In this document: positions 45,581 to 54,805 of the stretch, one piece after another
How the letters are laid out: each line of letters opens with the position of its first letter
Position numbering within the stretch: the stretch's first letter is position 1
Assembly (NCBI GenBank): GCA_934435195.1
Contig: CAKSAJ010000003.1
Coordinates: forward strand, 1-64,000
Length of the DNA stretch: 64,000 nucleotides
From: an uncultured Schaedlerella sp.
GTDB lineage: Bacteria; Bacillota; Clostridia; Lachnospirales; Lachnospiraceae
Direction: 5' to 3'
Program-made: the position numbers and the translations under genes
The notes under the pieces: model-generated
Seen by the model: the letters and a program-made list of their open reading frames with translations, nothing else
The model's database searches: none
Told to the model about the DNA's origin: nothing

Positions 45581-45781
45581 CTAGCGTACAAGCCAGTCGA
45601 TTCCATATTTCAAAAGAGAATCAATCACTGTTATGATTGCTCCTAAGAATACAGAAACTGCAACTACTGCCGTTGTCTGTTTTACAAGTGCATCCTTGTC
45701 TGGCCAGATAATCTTACGGAACTCTGCCTTAAGACCTTTAAACCAGCTCTTCTTCTGAGGTTTTCCTGACTTCTCACTCAT
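45581..45781 (-). CDS. secE: Preprotein translocase subunit SecE
   Basis: 66 residues with one C-terminal membrane helix (about AVVAVSVFLGAIITVIDSLL). The amphipathic KAEFRKIIWPDKDAL before it is the SecE signature. Clamps SecY in the membrane. ATG 45781 was chosen; a GTG three codons earlier overlaps the ribosome site GGGAG. Confidence 0.96.
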   Translation of the reverse strand: MSEKSGKPQKKSWFKGLKAEFRKIIWPDKDALVKQTTAVVAVSVFLGAIITVIDSLLKYGIDWLVR

Positions 45782-45803
45782 GATGTCCACTCCCTCTCAA
45801 CGA

Positions 45804-45953
45804 CTATTTCGTTTCTTTGTGCAGTGTGTGTGATTTACAGAACTTACAATACTTCTTTGTTTCCATGCGGTCTGGATGAGTTTTCTTATCCTTTGTCATG
45901 TTGTAATTGCGGTTCTTGCATTCTGTACATTCCAATGTAATTCTTGTGCGCAC
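45804..45953 (-). CDS. rpmG: 50S ribosomal protein L33 (zinc form)
   Basis: 49 residues, found by translating the gap upstream of secE. GTG start at 45953 after GAGGTGG. It reads MRTRITLECTECKNRNY and ends YCKFCKSHTLHKETK. The two CxxC pairs mark the zinc-binding C+ form. Position before secE-nusG is standard. Confidence 0.95.
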   Translation of the reverse strand: MRTRITLECTECKNRNYNMTKDKKTHPDRMETKKYCKFCKSHTLHKETK

Positions 45954-46025
45954 AACTTCCACCTCGCTTTTTATTTTTTAATTCTTAGTTTCTGATGGTT
46001 GCGAAGCCATCAAGTTTTAGGCATA

Positions 46026-46097
46026 AAAAAAAGACCTACTTCCATTCGCCAGAAAACTATACCATATCTGACCTATGGAAGTCAAGTCTTTTTCCTT
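46026..46097 (-). terminator. Terminator of the xxxLxxG gene overlapping the rpmG promoter
   Basis: The stem AAAAAGACTTGACTTCCAT pairs imperfectly with ATGGAAGTAGGTCTTTTT and a T run follows on the minus strand. Inside it lie TTGACT (46085-46080), 18 bases, TATAGT (46061-46056), a good sigma-A promoter for rpmG-secE-nusG-rplKA. One DNA segment thus seems to end one transcript and start the next. Confidence 0.72.
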
Positions 46098-46128
46098 ATT
46101 ATTCTTTGCTATTTTTCTTATTTATTTG

Positions 46129-48810
46129 TTATTTGTTTGTTACAAATACAAATTTCACTTCTCCGTCCATTCCATCTGAAATACCTGTGAAGCTCTTGTA
46201 TGCTTTCGATGTGTCGATCATTCCATTTGCTTTATCAAGAACAGCACTCAAATCTCCATCAAATGCACTGACAAGTTTTTTAATACCCTCTTCATTAAAC
46301 TGGATCATACCGCTATTCAATTGATTTGCTCCATCATCCAACTGTTTTACACCATCGATCAGTGCTGTTGAACCACTCTGTAATGTTCCGATACCTGTTG
46401 CAAGTGTTGCTGCTCCTGAATCAAGCTGTGTTGCTCCTTCTGATGCTGATTTTGCTCCACCTGCAAGTGCTGTTGCTCCTTCTGATGCTGATTTTGCCCC
46501 TGCATTAAGGTCTTTCACTCCGACTGCAAGTGTTGCTGCTCCTTCTGATGCCGATTTTGCTCCTGCACTCAACGCTGTAGTTCCTGCATACAAATCAGCA
46601 TTTCCTTTAGCCAAAGCTTTTGCACCTGTAGATGCATTTGCCAAGCCTGCTGCAAGCCCATCTTCTCCATATACAGCACTCTGTAATAATGTTACTCCAT
46701 CTTTCAGTCCTGTTATTCCAGCTGCCGCATTTCCATTCAGTCCCATATCCAACTGTGTTGCACCTGTGCTTAACTGACCTAATCCTGCACTCAGAGCACT
46801 CATACCATTTTTAATGCCCTTTTCTCCATTTAATCCTGCATCTACCTGTGCTGCTGCCTCATTCAATGCTGCCACAGTTCCTGCGAGTTCTGCCTGACTT
46901 GTATTCTGAACTGCCTGATTTACATTATTTGCCTGTGTTGCCACATTAGCTGCTTCATTTGCTGTATTTGCTGCTGTATTTGCTGCTGTACTTGTGCTGT
47001 CTGCATATGCCTGTGCTGTGCCTGCATATGTTGTCATCTGCACTGCAGCTGACTCCAATGCTGATGTATCTATATATGCATTTGCCAATGCCTGAAGCTG
47101 AGCTTTTGTACCTTCATCTAATTCCACTCCGGAATTCAAAATTGTCTGCGCTGCCTGTTGTGCTGCCGCCAGCTGACTCTGTGCCTGCTGTGCCTGCGCT
47201 GTTGTCTCTGCCGCTGCTGTAGCTGCCTGTGCCTGAAGATTTGCTGCACCATTCTGTAATTCTGCTGCTGTTCCCTGCAGTCCGGCTGCCTGATTCTGAA
47301 GACTTGCCGCCTCACTTTCGACATTCTGTGCTGATTCTGCAACTGCCCCTGTACTTGACGGATTCAATTTTGTGTTCAACGCATTTAAGCCTGCATGTAA
47401 CTTTGCTGCACCTGTAGCAACCTGCTGTACTCCTGCATCCAATTCCTTCGAGCTTGCTGATGCATTCATAAGATTTGTATTTAATGTTCTTGCTCCTTCT
47501 GCCAACGCATTCACACCGGTTACCATGTCATCTACTTTGCCTTTTAATGCTCCCACACCGGTAGCTGCACCATCCAGTCCTGTCGAAAGAGCTGTTGCTC
47601 CTTCTGATGCACCTTTAGCGCCATTATTTATCTGCTCAAGCCCGCCTGCTAATGTAGCATTTCCTGTTGCCAGAGTATTTGCTCCATCAAGTAATGCGGA
47701 TGTTCCGAGTGCCAGTTTTCCATTTCCCGCTGCCAGTGTTGCTGCTCCATCTGCTAAATCTGCATTCCCCTGTGCTAATGTCTTTGTTCCATCTGCCAAT
47801 GTCTTACTTCCTGTAGCAAGCTGTCCGATACCATCTGTCAGGGTTCCTGATGATGCAAGTAATGTATCGAGACCATCCTTCAACTGTCCTGAACCATCTA
47901 CCAGCTGATTTGCTGCATCCTGAAGTTCATTCATAGAATCCTGAAGACCTTCCAAGTCATCTAATTTCGAATCATTTTCTTTATCGCCAAGGTCATTAAA
48001 CAAACTGTTTGTAGCAACGGTAATTCCTTCAATTGCTTCATAATCTGTAACATCCATCTCTACTTCAAAGTAGTCCGGAATATCAAGATCCGTAGTTCCG
48101 AGAATCTCTGTCATACCTGGGAAACCATATCCGATAACCATATCTCTGTCCCCATCAGAAATAATCTTTCCGTTCTTTACTACGACATTCGAAGCCATAT
48201 CTGTATCCATCAGTAATCCGGATGCCATCATAAATGGAACTTTTGTGCCATTGTTTGTTTTTTCGCTTGTATTTTCATAAGTATATCGGATAACCAGGTG
48301 GCCGCTCTTACCTTCCAGCTCACTGGCTGATACGTCTTTTCCATCTAACTTATAACTGATCTTTACTCCGACCGGAAGAGCCTTATCTGTCTTACCCTGA
48401 TAACAAATATCAGAACCTTCTGTATTCCATGTCAGATTCTTTCCACTTGTTGTAAATGTTTCGTCTCCTTTTACATTTTCAATATCACTCAATTCCGAAA
48501 CATCCTGCAGACTTGATACATCTGAAATATTTTTCAGCTGATCCGAAACTGTAACCTCTGTAACAGCTCCACTTCCATCAATTTTAGCATACACAGTCTC
48601 ATTCTTTGTCGGTTTCGCACTGGTTGATTCTGTATTTTTTGAAGACTCTTCTTTATCTGATTTTTCTGTTTTTGCATCTTTTTGTTCTGTCGATACTTTC
48701 GCATTTCCCTCTGCTGCAAATACATATGCAGGTGTTGTTCCAACACTTCCTGCCACTAAAGTTGTCAACATCACTGCTGCGATCAACGTTCTGAACTCTC
48801 TATTTTTCAT
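46129..48810 (-). CDS. Secreted xxxLxxG heptad-repeat protein, MMPL partner
   Basis: 893 residues with a Sec signal peptide (cut likely after VFAAEG). An N-terminal folded part of ~270 residues is followed by two long stretches of xxxLxxG heptads (e.g. LADGAATLAAGNGKLALG and ASEGATALAGGAKSASEG). An Ala/Gln-rich coiled section (about 500-620) separates the stretches. No C-terminal membrane helix is seen, unlike YhgE/Pip. Such repeats occur in proteins linked to MMPL/RND exporters and type VII-like loci. It lies 39 bp after the MMPL gene and is cotranscribed with it. Function unknown; a tether or periplasm-like adaptor is inferred. Confidence 0.85.
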   Translation of the reverse strand: MKNREFRTLIAAVMLTTLVAGSVGTTPAYVFAAEGNAKVSTEQKDAKTEKSDKEESSKNTESTSAKPTKNETVYAKIDGSGAVTEVTVSDQLKNISDVSSLQDVSELSDIENVKGDETFTTSGKNLTWNTEGSDICYQGKTDKALPVGVKISYKLDGKDVSASELEGKSGHLVIRYTYENTSEKTNNGTKVPFMMASGLLMDTDMASNVVVKNGKIISDGDRDMVIGYGFPGMTEILGTTDLDIPDYFEVEMDVTDYEAIEGITVATNSLFNDLGDKENDSKLDDLEGLQDSMNELQDAANQLVDGSGQLKDGLDTLLASSGTLTDGIGQLATGSKTLADGTKTLAQGNADLADGAATLAAGNGKLALGTSALLDGANTLATGNATLAGGLEQINNGAKGASEGATALSTGLDGAATGVGALKGKVDDMVTGVNALAEGARTLNTNLMNASASSKELDAGVQQVATGAAKLHAGLNALNTKLNPSSTGAVAESAQNVESEAASLQNQAAGLQGTAAELQNGAANLQAQAATAAAETTAQAQQAQSQLAAAQQAAQTILNSGVELDEGTKAQLQALANAYIDTSALESAAVQMTTYAGTAQAYADSTSTAANTAANTANEAANVATQANNVNQAVQNTSQAELAGTVAALNEAAAQVDAGLNGEKGIKNGMSALSAGLGQLSTGATQLDMGLNGNAAAGITGLKDGVTLLQSAVYGEDGLAAGLANASTGAKALAKGNADLYAGTTALSAGAKSASEGAATLAVGVKDLNAGAKSASEGATALAGGAKSASEGATQLDSGAATLATGIGTLQSGSTALIDGVKQLDDGANQLNSGMIQFNEEGIKKLVSAFDGDLSAVLDKANGMIDTSKAYKSFTGISDGMDGEVKFVFVTNK

Positions 48811-48849
48811 TTTAATGAACCTCCTTATATTCCTGTTTAGCCAGCATCA

Positions 48850-50913
48850 TTATACTTTCATTTTCTTCGTTGTCTTATAAATCACTTTATCGAATACCAT
48901 CAGCATAGACGGAAGGATAAATATTACAACAAACATACTGATCAATGCTCCACGTGACATCAATGTACACAGAGAAGAAATCATATCAATATCCGAATAT
49001 AATCCAACTCCGAATGTTGCGGCGAAGAATCCCAATGCGGATACAATAACCGAACTGATCGATGAACCTAATGCAATTCGTATTGCTTCTTTCTTTTCGC
49101 GTCCTTTGCTTCGCTCTTTCCAGTAACGTGTCGTCATCAAAATCGCATAATCGACAGTTGCTCCCAACTGAATTGTTCCGATTACGATAGATGCAATAAA
49201 CGGCAACGTTGTATGGGTATAATATGGAATTCCCAGGTTAATAAATATCGCAAATTCAATTACTGATACCAGTATAACAGGTAATGAAATAGATTTAAAT
49301 ACAAATGCAATAATGATAAAGATTGCTACGATTGAAATTGCACTTACTACCTTGAAATCTTTATCTGTAATTGTAATAAGGTCTTTTGTACAAGGAGCTT
49401 CACCGATCAACATTCCTGTATCATCATATTTTTTCACAATATCGTTGATTGTTGTACACTGTTCATTGACTTCATCTGATGCCACTTTATATTCTGACTG
49501 AACAAGCATCAACTGCCAGTCTCCTTGTTTCAATGTCTCTGTTAATTCTGACGGGATGATATCTCTTGGAATAGATGAACCAAGCAGATCATCCAATCCA
49601 AGTGCGAATTTCACACCTTTTACATTTTTAATTTCTTTCAGCATTGCTTTCGCATCTTTTGCCGACATATCCGATTTGACAAGTACCATGTCTGTGGCAT
49701 TCATATCAAATGTATCTGCCAGTTTATCATTTGCCTTGATGCTGGCAAGATATTTCGGAAGTGTAGAATCCAGATTGTAATATACATCTGTCTTTGTATA
49801 TCCAATCAATGCCGGAACTAATACAACAAGGAATACTACCACGAATGCTTTAAAATGTTTTGTGATCCATTTTGCAGGTTTCTCCATCGGTGGTATGATG
49901 GAACGGTGTGTTGTCTTTTCAATCGCTTTGTCAAATATAAGCAAAAGCGACGGCAGGATTGTAACACAACTGATTACTCCAAATACAACTCCCTTTGCCA
50001 TAACGATACCTAAGTCGCGTCCAAGTGTAAAACTCATGAAGCACAATGCGATGAAACCTGCCACCGTTGTAATGGAGCTTCCGATTACCGATGTAAATGT
50101 ATTGGATATTGCATGTGCCATCGCACGCTCTTTGTCGCCATCAAAACGCTGCTTATTTTCCTGATAACTATGCCACAGGAAAATAGAGTAGTCCATCGTA
50201 ACTCCAAGCTGCAATACTGCACTTAACGCCTTTGTAATGTAAGAAATCTGTCCGAGGAAGTAGTTGCTTCCCATATTATAAATAATCGCCATACCGATAC
50301 TAAGCATAAAGAATATCGGTAAAACCCAACAATCTGTAAATATTGAAAGCACGATACAGCTTAACACAACTGCAATCAATACATAAATCGGCATCTCTTT
50401 TTCAGACAGGTTCTTAATATCTGTTACAACTGCTGACATACCGCTTAAATAGCACTGTTCATTTGTAACACTTCGAATCTCTTTGATTGCATCCATTGTA
50501 CTGTCTGCGGAAGTTGTATCATCGAAGAAGATTGCCATTAGTGTCGCATCATCTTTATAAAATACATCTTTTAAGTTATCCGGCAGTTCACTGATCGGCA
50601 TTGATAAATCTGCAATAGAATCATACCAGATTACATCTGCCACTCCGTCTACCTGCTCAATTTTCTGTTTAACATCTGCTGCTTCTTTCGTCGTCATGCC
50701 ATCTACGATTTCCATTGCGAATGCGCCTTTTTGGAATTCATCGATTAAAATGTCCTGACCTTTCATTGTGTCAATATTCCCCGGCAGATAATAGAGAATA
50801 TCATAATTTACCCGGGTCTTTAAATACCCCAGAACTGATGGAATTAATAATAAAATTCCGATAATTAAAATTGTGATTCTGTATTTCACAATTTTTTTAC
50901 CCACCTTAATCAT
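48850..50913 (-). CDS. MMPL/RND-family exporter
   Basis: 687 residues, two tandem halves. Each half has one N-terminal helix, a large outer domain and ~5 helices. The DY motifs of MMPL proteins appear in GVTMDYSIFLWHSY and GATVDYAILMTTRYW, likely proton relays. Substrates of such exporters are lipids or hydrophobic compounds. ATG 50913 follows GGGAGA; a TTG five codons earlier overlaps that site. It is divergent from a TetR gene and its promoter overlaps a dyad. Confidence 0.92.
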   Translation of the reverse strand: MIKVGKKIVKYRITILIIGILLLIPSVLGYLKTRVNYDILYYLPGNIDTMKGQDILIDEFQKGAFAMEIVDGMTTKEAADVKQKIEQVDGVADVIWYDSIADLSMPISELPDNLKDVFYKDDATLMAIFFDDTTSADSTMDAIKEIRSVTNEQCYLSGMSAVVTDIKNLSEKEMPIYVLIAVVLSCIVLSIFTDCWVLPIFFMLSIGMAIIYNMGSNYFLGQISYITKALSAVLQLGVTMDYSIFLWHSYQENKQRFDGDKERAMAHAISNTFTSVIGSSITTVAGFIALCFMSFTLGRDLGIVMAKGVVFGVISCVTILPSLLLIFDKAIEKTTHRSIIPPMEKPAKWITKHFKAFVVVFLVVLVPALIGYTKTDVYYNLDSTLPKYLASIKANDKLADTFDMNATDMVLVKSDMSAKDAKAMLKEIKNVKGVKFALGLDDLLGSSIPRDIIPSELTETLKQGDWQLMLVQSEYKVASDEVNEQCTTINDIVKKYDDTGMLIGEAPCTKDLITITDKDFKVVSAISIVAIFIIIAFVFKSISLPVILVSVIEFAIFINLGIPYYTHTTLPFIASIVIGTIQLGATVDYAILMTTRYWKERSKGREKKEAIRIALGSSISSVIVSALGFFAATFGVGLYSDIDMISSLCTLMSRGALISMFVVIFILPSMLMVFDKVIYKTTKKMKV

Positions 50914-50948
50914 GTCTTCATCTCCCAATCTTTTTCATTTCTAAACTT

Positions 50949-51019
50949 ATTATATTCTCAAATGACCATTGGTCAATATTCACATTTGCAAATTTGTAGC
51001 CGAAAATGAATATTGGTCA
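50949..51019. promoter_or_regulatory. MMPL promoter and TetR-type operators
   Basis: For the minus strand, TTGACC (50976-50971), 16 bases, TATAAT (50954-50949). The perfect dyad TGACCATTGGTCA (50963-50975) covers the -35, and a related half TGAATATTGGTCA lies at 51007-51019. Placement between the MMPL gene and its divergent TetR gene suggests shared repression. Confidence 0.75.
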
Positions 51020-51127
51020 TTTTTATATTGATTTTTTTTCGTTTTTGTTACACAATAGATAATATCTTGTTGAACCTTATCGCATGATGTCGGTATTGTT
51101 CAAGAATGTATTACAGGAGTGAGGAAT

Positions 51128-51754
51128 ATGAGTAAGGTAGACTTAAATAAGAAAGAAAAGAAAAATGCACTTTTACAGACTGCATTTGAATTATTCACAG
51201 ATAAGGGATTTGCCAAGACGACAATCTCCGATATTTCTTCTAAAGCCGGTCTTGCAAAAGGCACATTTTATTTGTATTTCAAAGATAAATACGACTTGCG
51301 AGACATTTTAATCGCACATAAAACCGGTCAGCTTTTTGCGGAAGCACACCATGCTCTTCTGCAGCAATCGATCGAAGGTTTTGAGAACCAATTATTTTTT
51401 GTTGTTGATTTCATTATAGAAAAACTGGCTGCAAACCCAAAATTATTACAATTTATTTCTAAAAATTTATCCTGGGGAATTTTCCGTGTTGCCTTTGAAC
51501 AACAAGTAACTGATGAATCAGAAGAATCGCGTGAATTCTATTCTTATTATCGTGAATTGGTTCAAAAAAGTTCCATCACAGATTTGGAAGCCGAATTATT
51601 ACTTTTTACAATACTAGAGCTTGTAGGTTCCACCTGCTATAGCTGTATTTTATACGAACAGCCTCTGCCTATGGAAGAGTATATGCCGTACCTGCATCGT
51701 TCGATTCATCATATTTTATTATCTTATTTCAATAAAAATGAATACAACCAGTAA
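51128..51754 (+). CDS. TetR/AcrR family regulator of the MMPL locus
   Basis: 208 residues. The helix-turn-helix lies near the N-terminus (FAKTTISDISSKAGLAKGTFYLYFKDKYDL). The ligand domain is unassigned. ATG 51128 lies after AGGAG. Divergent from the MMPL-xxxLxxG operon with operators between, so it is probably the local repressor that senses the exported compound. Confidence 0.92.
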   Translation: MSKVDLNKKEKKNALLQTAFELFTDKGFAKTTISDISSKAGLAKGTFYLYFKDKYDLRDILIAHKTGQLFAEAHHALLQQSIEGFENQLFFVVDFIIEKLAANPKLLQFISKNLSWGIFRVAFEQQVTDESEESREFYSYYRELVQKSSITDLEAELLLFTILELVGSTCYSCILYEQPLPMEEYMPYLHRSIHHILLSYFNKNEYNQ

Positions 51755-51797
51755 AAAAGAAACGACAGAACATGCACTGCTCTGCCGTTTCTTTTTC
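51755..51797. terminator. Bidirectional terminator
   Basis: The stem AAAAGAAACGACAGA / TCTGCCGTTTCTTTT with one mismatch lies between the TetR gene (+) and the alcohol dehydrogenase (-). Confidence 0.88.
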
Positions 51798-51812
51798 TTA
51801 TATAGCTTTTTC

Positions 51813-52958
51813 TTACATTAATTTTCTAAACAAATCTTTCAGATCTTCTACGCTTGCATCTTTCGGATTACCCGGTGCACAAGCATCTGCATAAGCAGAC
51901 TCTGCCAGGAACTGAAGATCCTCTTCTTTGAGTGCTTCCAGTTTTGTAGGAATTCCAACATCTACAGAAAGCTTCTGTACAGCATCTACTGCTGCTTTGC
52001 GGTACTCTTCCATAGACATATCATCTACACCCTTTACACCCATTGCTCTTGCGATTTCTTTGTATTTCTCGCCAGTGCAATCTGCATTGTATTCCATAAC
52101 GATTGGAAGCATCATTGCACATGCAACACCGTGTGGTGTATCATATACAGCACCAAGTGTATGTGCCATAGAATGTGCGATTCCAAGTCCTACGTTTGAG
52201 AATCCCATTCCTGCAATATACTGTCCGAGAGCCATACCTTCACGTCCCTCTTTTTCGTTATTTACTGCACTTCTAAGTGATCTTGAAATGATTTCAATTG
52301 CTTTCAGATGGAACATATCTGTCATTTCCCAAGCTGCTTTTGTTGTGTATCCTTCAATTGCATGTGTCAATGCATCCATACCTGTAGAAGCTGTCAGTCC
52401 TTTTGGCATAGAAGACATCATGTCCGGGTCTACAACTGCGATGATTGGCATATCGTGTGGGTCAACACATACAAATTTTCTTTTCTTTTCTACGTCTGTG
52501 ATAACATAGTTGATTGTTACCTCTGCTGCTGTTCCTGCTGTTGTTGGAACTGCGATGATTGGTACACAAGGTTTCTTTGTAGGTGCAACACCTTCCAGGC
52601 TTCTAACATCTTCAAATTCAGGGTTTGCAATGATGATACCGATTGCTTTTGCTGTATCCATAGAAGAACCGCCACCAATAGCAATAATATAATCAGCTTC
52701 TGCTTTCTTAAATGCTTCTACTCCATGCTGTACATTTTCGATTGTTGGGTTGGCTTTGATATCAGAATAAATTTCATACTCAAGTCCTGCATCTTCCAGC
52801 ACTTTTGTTACTTTTGTTGTTACTTCAAATTTAATCAAATCCGGATCAGAACATACAAATGCTTTTTTGTAAGCTCTTGCTTTTGCCTCTGTTGCAATTT
52901 CCTGAATTGCACCTGCTCCATGATAAGATGTTTCGTTCAACATAATTCTGTTTGCCAT
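51813..52958 (-). CDS. Iron-containing alcohol dehydrogenase (FucO/1,3-propanediol type)
   Basis: 381 residues, group III. Nucleotide site GGGSSMDTAKAIG. Metal ligands lie in TGMDALTHAIEGY and SMAHTLGAVYDTPHG. Closest in pattern to lactaldehyde reductase, 1,3-propanediol and similar NAD-linked enzymes; the exact substrate is unclear. AAAGGAAG precedes the ATG. Only ~27% of its length resembles the other alcohol dehydrogenase at 9488 by eye, so the two are distant paralogues. Confidence 0.92.
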   Translation of the reverse strand: MANRIMLNETSYHGAGAIQEIATEAKARAYKKAFVCSDPDLIKFEVTTKVTKVLEDAGLEYEIYSDIKANPTIENVQHGVEAFKKAEADYIIAIGGGSSMDTAKAIGIIIANPEFEDVRSLEGVAPTKKPCVPIIAVPTTAGTAAEVTINYVITDVEKKRKFVCVDPHDMPIIAVVDPDMMSSMPKGLTASTGMDALTHAIEGYTTKAAWEMTDMFHLKAIEIISRSLRSAVNNEKEGREGMALGQYIAGMGFSNVGLGIAHSMAHTLGAVYDTPHGVACAMMLPIVMEYNADCTGEKYKEIARAMGVKGVDDMSMEEYRKAAVDAVQKLSVDVGIPTKLEALKEEDLQFLAESAYADACAPGNPKDASVEDLKDLFRKLM

Positions 52959-53044
52959 TTTTTCTTCTTCCTTTCTGTTTAGCCGTTTTGTTTTCTTATG
53001 TCTTTATTTTAACAATATCTTCTCCAAATAGAAAGTTACAAAAA

Positions 53045-53080
53045 AGTCAATCTGTCACATTTTCACATGTCAGATTGACT
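53045..53080 (-). terminator. Terminator after the second TetR gene
   Basis: The stem AGTCAATCTG / CAGATTGACT is followed by TTTTT on the minus strand. Confidence 0.82.
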
Positions 53081-53102
53081 TATCTTTTATTTTTCATTCA
53101 TT

Positions 53103-53663
53103 TTACACAAGATTTAATTGTTTCATCACATCATACAACTCTGACGGCATCGCCGATACAAGTGCCTTTGCCATCTCTTGCGGCGTGCTTTTTCTCTCGC
53201 CCAGCACCCACTGAACAGTCATATAAATAGACCCCTGACAATACATTTCCAACAAAAAACGTAGATTTTCTGAAATCGGTTCTTTCGTCTTTTCTTCAAT
53301 CTGCCTTGTATAAAAAGCAAGTATCAATTGGAAATCATGTTCTCTTAGACAATTCTGCTGGTCATTACGAAATGCTGCCTTGAAAAATAACTTTTCTTCT
53401 TCAATATACTGAAACTTTTTACACAAACCTTCATAGACAGTTGTTCCCTCTCCCATATGCTCAAAGGATTCCAAAAGAATCTTGTCAAAATACCAGTTTA
53501 TCAAATCATATTTATCCAGAAAATAGCGATAGAATGTCTGTCGTGTTGTCCCACATTCCTGAACTATTTCTTTAACTGTAATCTTCTCTACCGGCATGGT
53601 CCTCATACAAGTTTTCATCGCTTCTGCAAGCCGGTATTTCATTTTCTCCTGCTTATCTCCCAC
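53103..53663 (-). CDS. TetR family regulator
   Basis: 186 residues. The helix-turn-helix reads EKITVKEIVQECGTTRQTFYRYFLDKYDL, similar to the DhaS-like branch. The start could be GTG 53663 or an in-frame ATG at 53642; the former has a weak AAAGG 11 bases upstream, the latter a GGAG too close. It lies upstream of the alcohol dehydrogenase on the same strand but is separated by a terminator, so control of that gene is possible but not shown. Confidence 0.88.
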   Translation of the reverse strand: MGDKQEKMKYRLAEAMKTCMRTMPVEKITVKEIVQECGTTRQTFYRYFLDKYDLINWYFDKILLESFEHMGEGTTVYEGLCKKFQYIEEEKLFFKAAFRNDQQNCLREHDFQLILAFYTRQIEEKTKEPISENLRFLLEMYCQGSIYMTVQWVLGERKSTPQEMAKALVSAMPSELYDVMKQLNLV

Positions 53664-53728
53664 TCTTCGCCATACCTTTCTTTTGATTTATCCATACTAT
53701 ACCATATCTTCCCCTTAAAATACAGAAT

Positions 53729-53772
53729 AAAAGGTTGAATTCCACCGCAATCACAGTGAAATCCAACCTTTT
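53729..53772 (-). terminator. Terminator overlapping the mnmM stop
   Basis: The stem AAAAGGTTG...CAC / GTG...CAACCTTTT has a loop of ~10 bases. Its 5' arm on the minus strand reaches the stop codon region of the methyltransferase gene. Confidence 0.78.
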
Positions 53773-54334
53773 AACGTTTAAAAATAAATACCGGAATCGG
53801 GGGATTATTCTCCCTGTTATAATATTCATTTACAATTACTGTATATTCTTTGGGATTGAGTTCTTTTATATATTGAAGAATTGCATCCTTCTCTTCAAAC
53901 CCTGTATCACCACCACTGTAAATACACAGACTCATCATACCACCATGCTTCAGCAAGTTAAGTCCCTTTTCAATTGCTTCCAAACTAGTCTGTGTCTTTG
54001 TTGCAATAGCATGATCTCCACCCGGAAGATATCCAAAATTAAAGCAAATCACATCGGCAGATTCTGTCTGCGCATATTCATCCATATGCTCATGCCCTGT
54101 CAAAAGTAATGTTGCCCTGCCTTGCAGCCCTTCTTTCTGCAACAGGTTTTCTGTTGCATGCACTGCTTCCGGCTGGATATCAAATGCAAGCACACTTCCT
54201 TGCTCTCCTGCAAGTTCGCATAAAAGCTTTGTGTCGTGTCCCTTGCCCATAGTCGCATCAATATATAATCCGTCTTTCTTTGCCACAGACCGTATAATCT
54301 GATGACACCAATCTGTAATCTGTGATGGATTCAT
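53771..54334 (-). CDS. mnmM: MnmM (YtqB) tRNA wobble-uridine methyltransferase
   Basis: 187-residue class I SAM methyltransferase. SAM loop YIDATMGKGHDTKLL, catalytic region CFNFGYLPGGDHAIATK, and CIYSGGDTGFEEKDAI near the C-terminus match YtqB. MnmM completes the 5-methylaminomethyl-2-thiouridine group at tRNA position 34 in Gram-positives that lack the MnmC methyltransferase. The start is ATG 54334 after GGAGAAA. Older annotations call it rRNA methylase. Confidence 0.9.
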   Translation of the reverse strand: MNPSQITDWCHQIIRSVAKKDGLYIDATMGKGHDTKLLCELAGEQGSVLAFDIQPEAVHATENLLQKEGLQGRATLLLTGHEHMDEYAQTESADVICFNFGYLPGGDHAIATKTQTSLEAIEKGLNLLKHGGMMSLCIYSGGDTGFEEKDAILQYIKELNPKEYTVIVNEYYNRENNPPIPVFIFKR

Positions 54335-54390
54335 TTTATTTCTCCTCGTCTATATAGCACTTACCACATAATTTATAAACTTCATCTAAA

Positions 54391-54624
54391 CTATGCTGTA
54401 TACTCAGCAAGCAGTTCGATAAACTCATCACTCGTTCCAAAAGCTTCTACTTCAATATTCTTCTCTTCGCAAATAGAAAGTACGCCAAGTAAAGACTTTG
54501 CATCAATTCTCATATTTCTTGCCTTTAAATCTACATCAAAAGGAATTTGTTGTACTCTATTAACAAATTCTACTGCTGCATCTGCATTTTCAAATGCGAT
54601 TTTTCTCTGAACTGTATTAGCCAT
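54391..54624 (-). CDS. HPr-like protein lacking the active-site His
   Basis: 77 residues with the HPr fold by pattern. The PTS phosphorylation His15 is replaced by Asp15 (ENADAAVEF). The regulatory Ser region is kept as DAKSLLGVLS with Ser44. This resembles Crh, which also lacks His15 but keeps the Ser, so a regulatory rather than sugar-transport role is inferred. It is a single gene in a gap between mnmM and a small hypothetical gene, with a weak AGGAAA site before ATG. Confidence 0.85.
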   Translation of the reverse strand: MANTVQRKIAFENADAAVEFVNRVQQIPFDVDLKARNMRIDAKSLLGVLSICEEKNIEVEAFGTSDEFIELLAEYTA

Positions 54625-54805
54625 CTTTTTTTCCTGCCTTTCCGTAAAATCTGCCTAATCATACCTCAAAACAATTTTATCGTCAATACATATTTTGTCT
54701 ATTTTCATGCAAATTCTGCTCTTTTTTTATCCTAAGCAAAATATTAATAGTCTTTTTTTGTCTTAAATAAAGTATTCAATAGTCTTTTCTGCTGTCACAG
54801 GTTTC

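Noticed and set aside
46326..47417. Leu-rich reading frames on the plus strand opposite the xxxLxxG gene
   Set aside because: They mirror the heptad repeats of the real gene on the other strand, have no ribosome sites and show no protein pattern.
46381..47880. Short similar DNA units that could look like a CRISPR or tandem array
   Set aside because: The units encode xxxLxxG heptads in one continuous frame and vary at third codon positions; there are no constant repeats with unique spacers.
54745..54795. Two copies of AATAGTCTTTT
   Set aside because: Short, AT-rich and only two copies; nothing supports a function.
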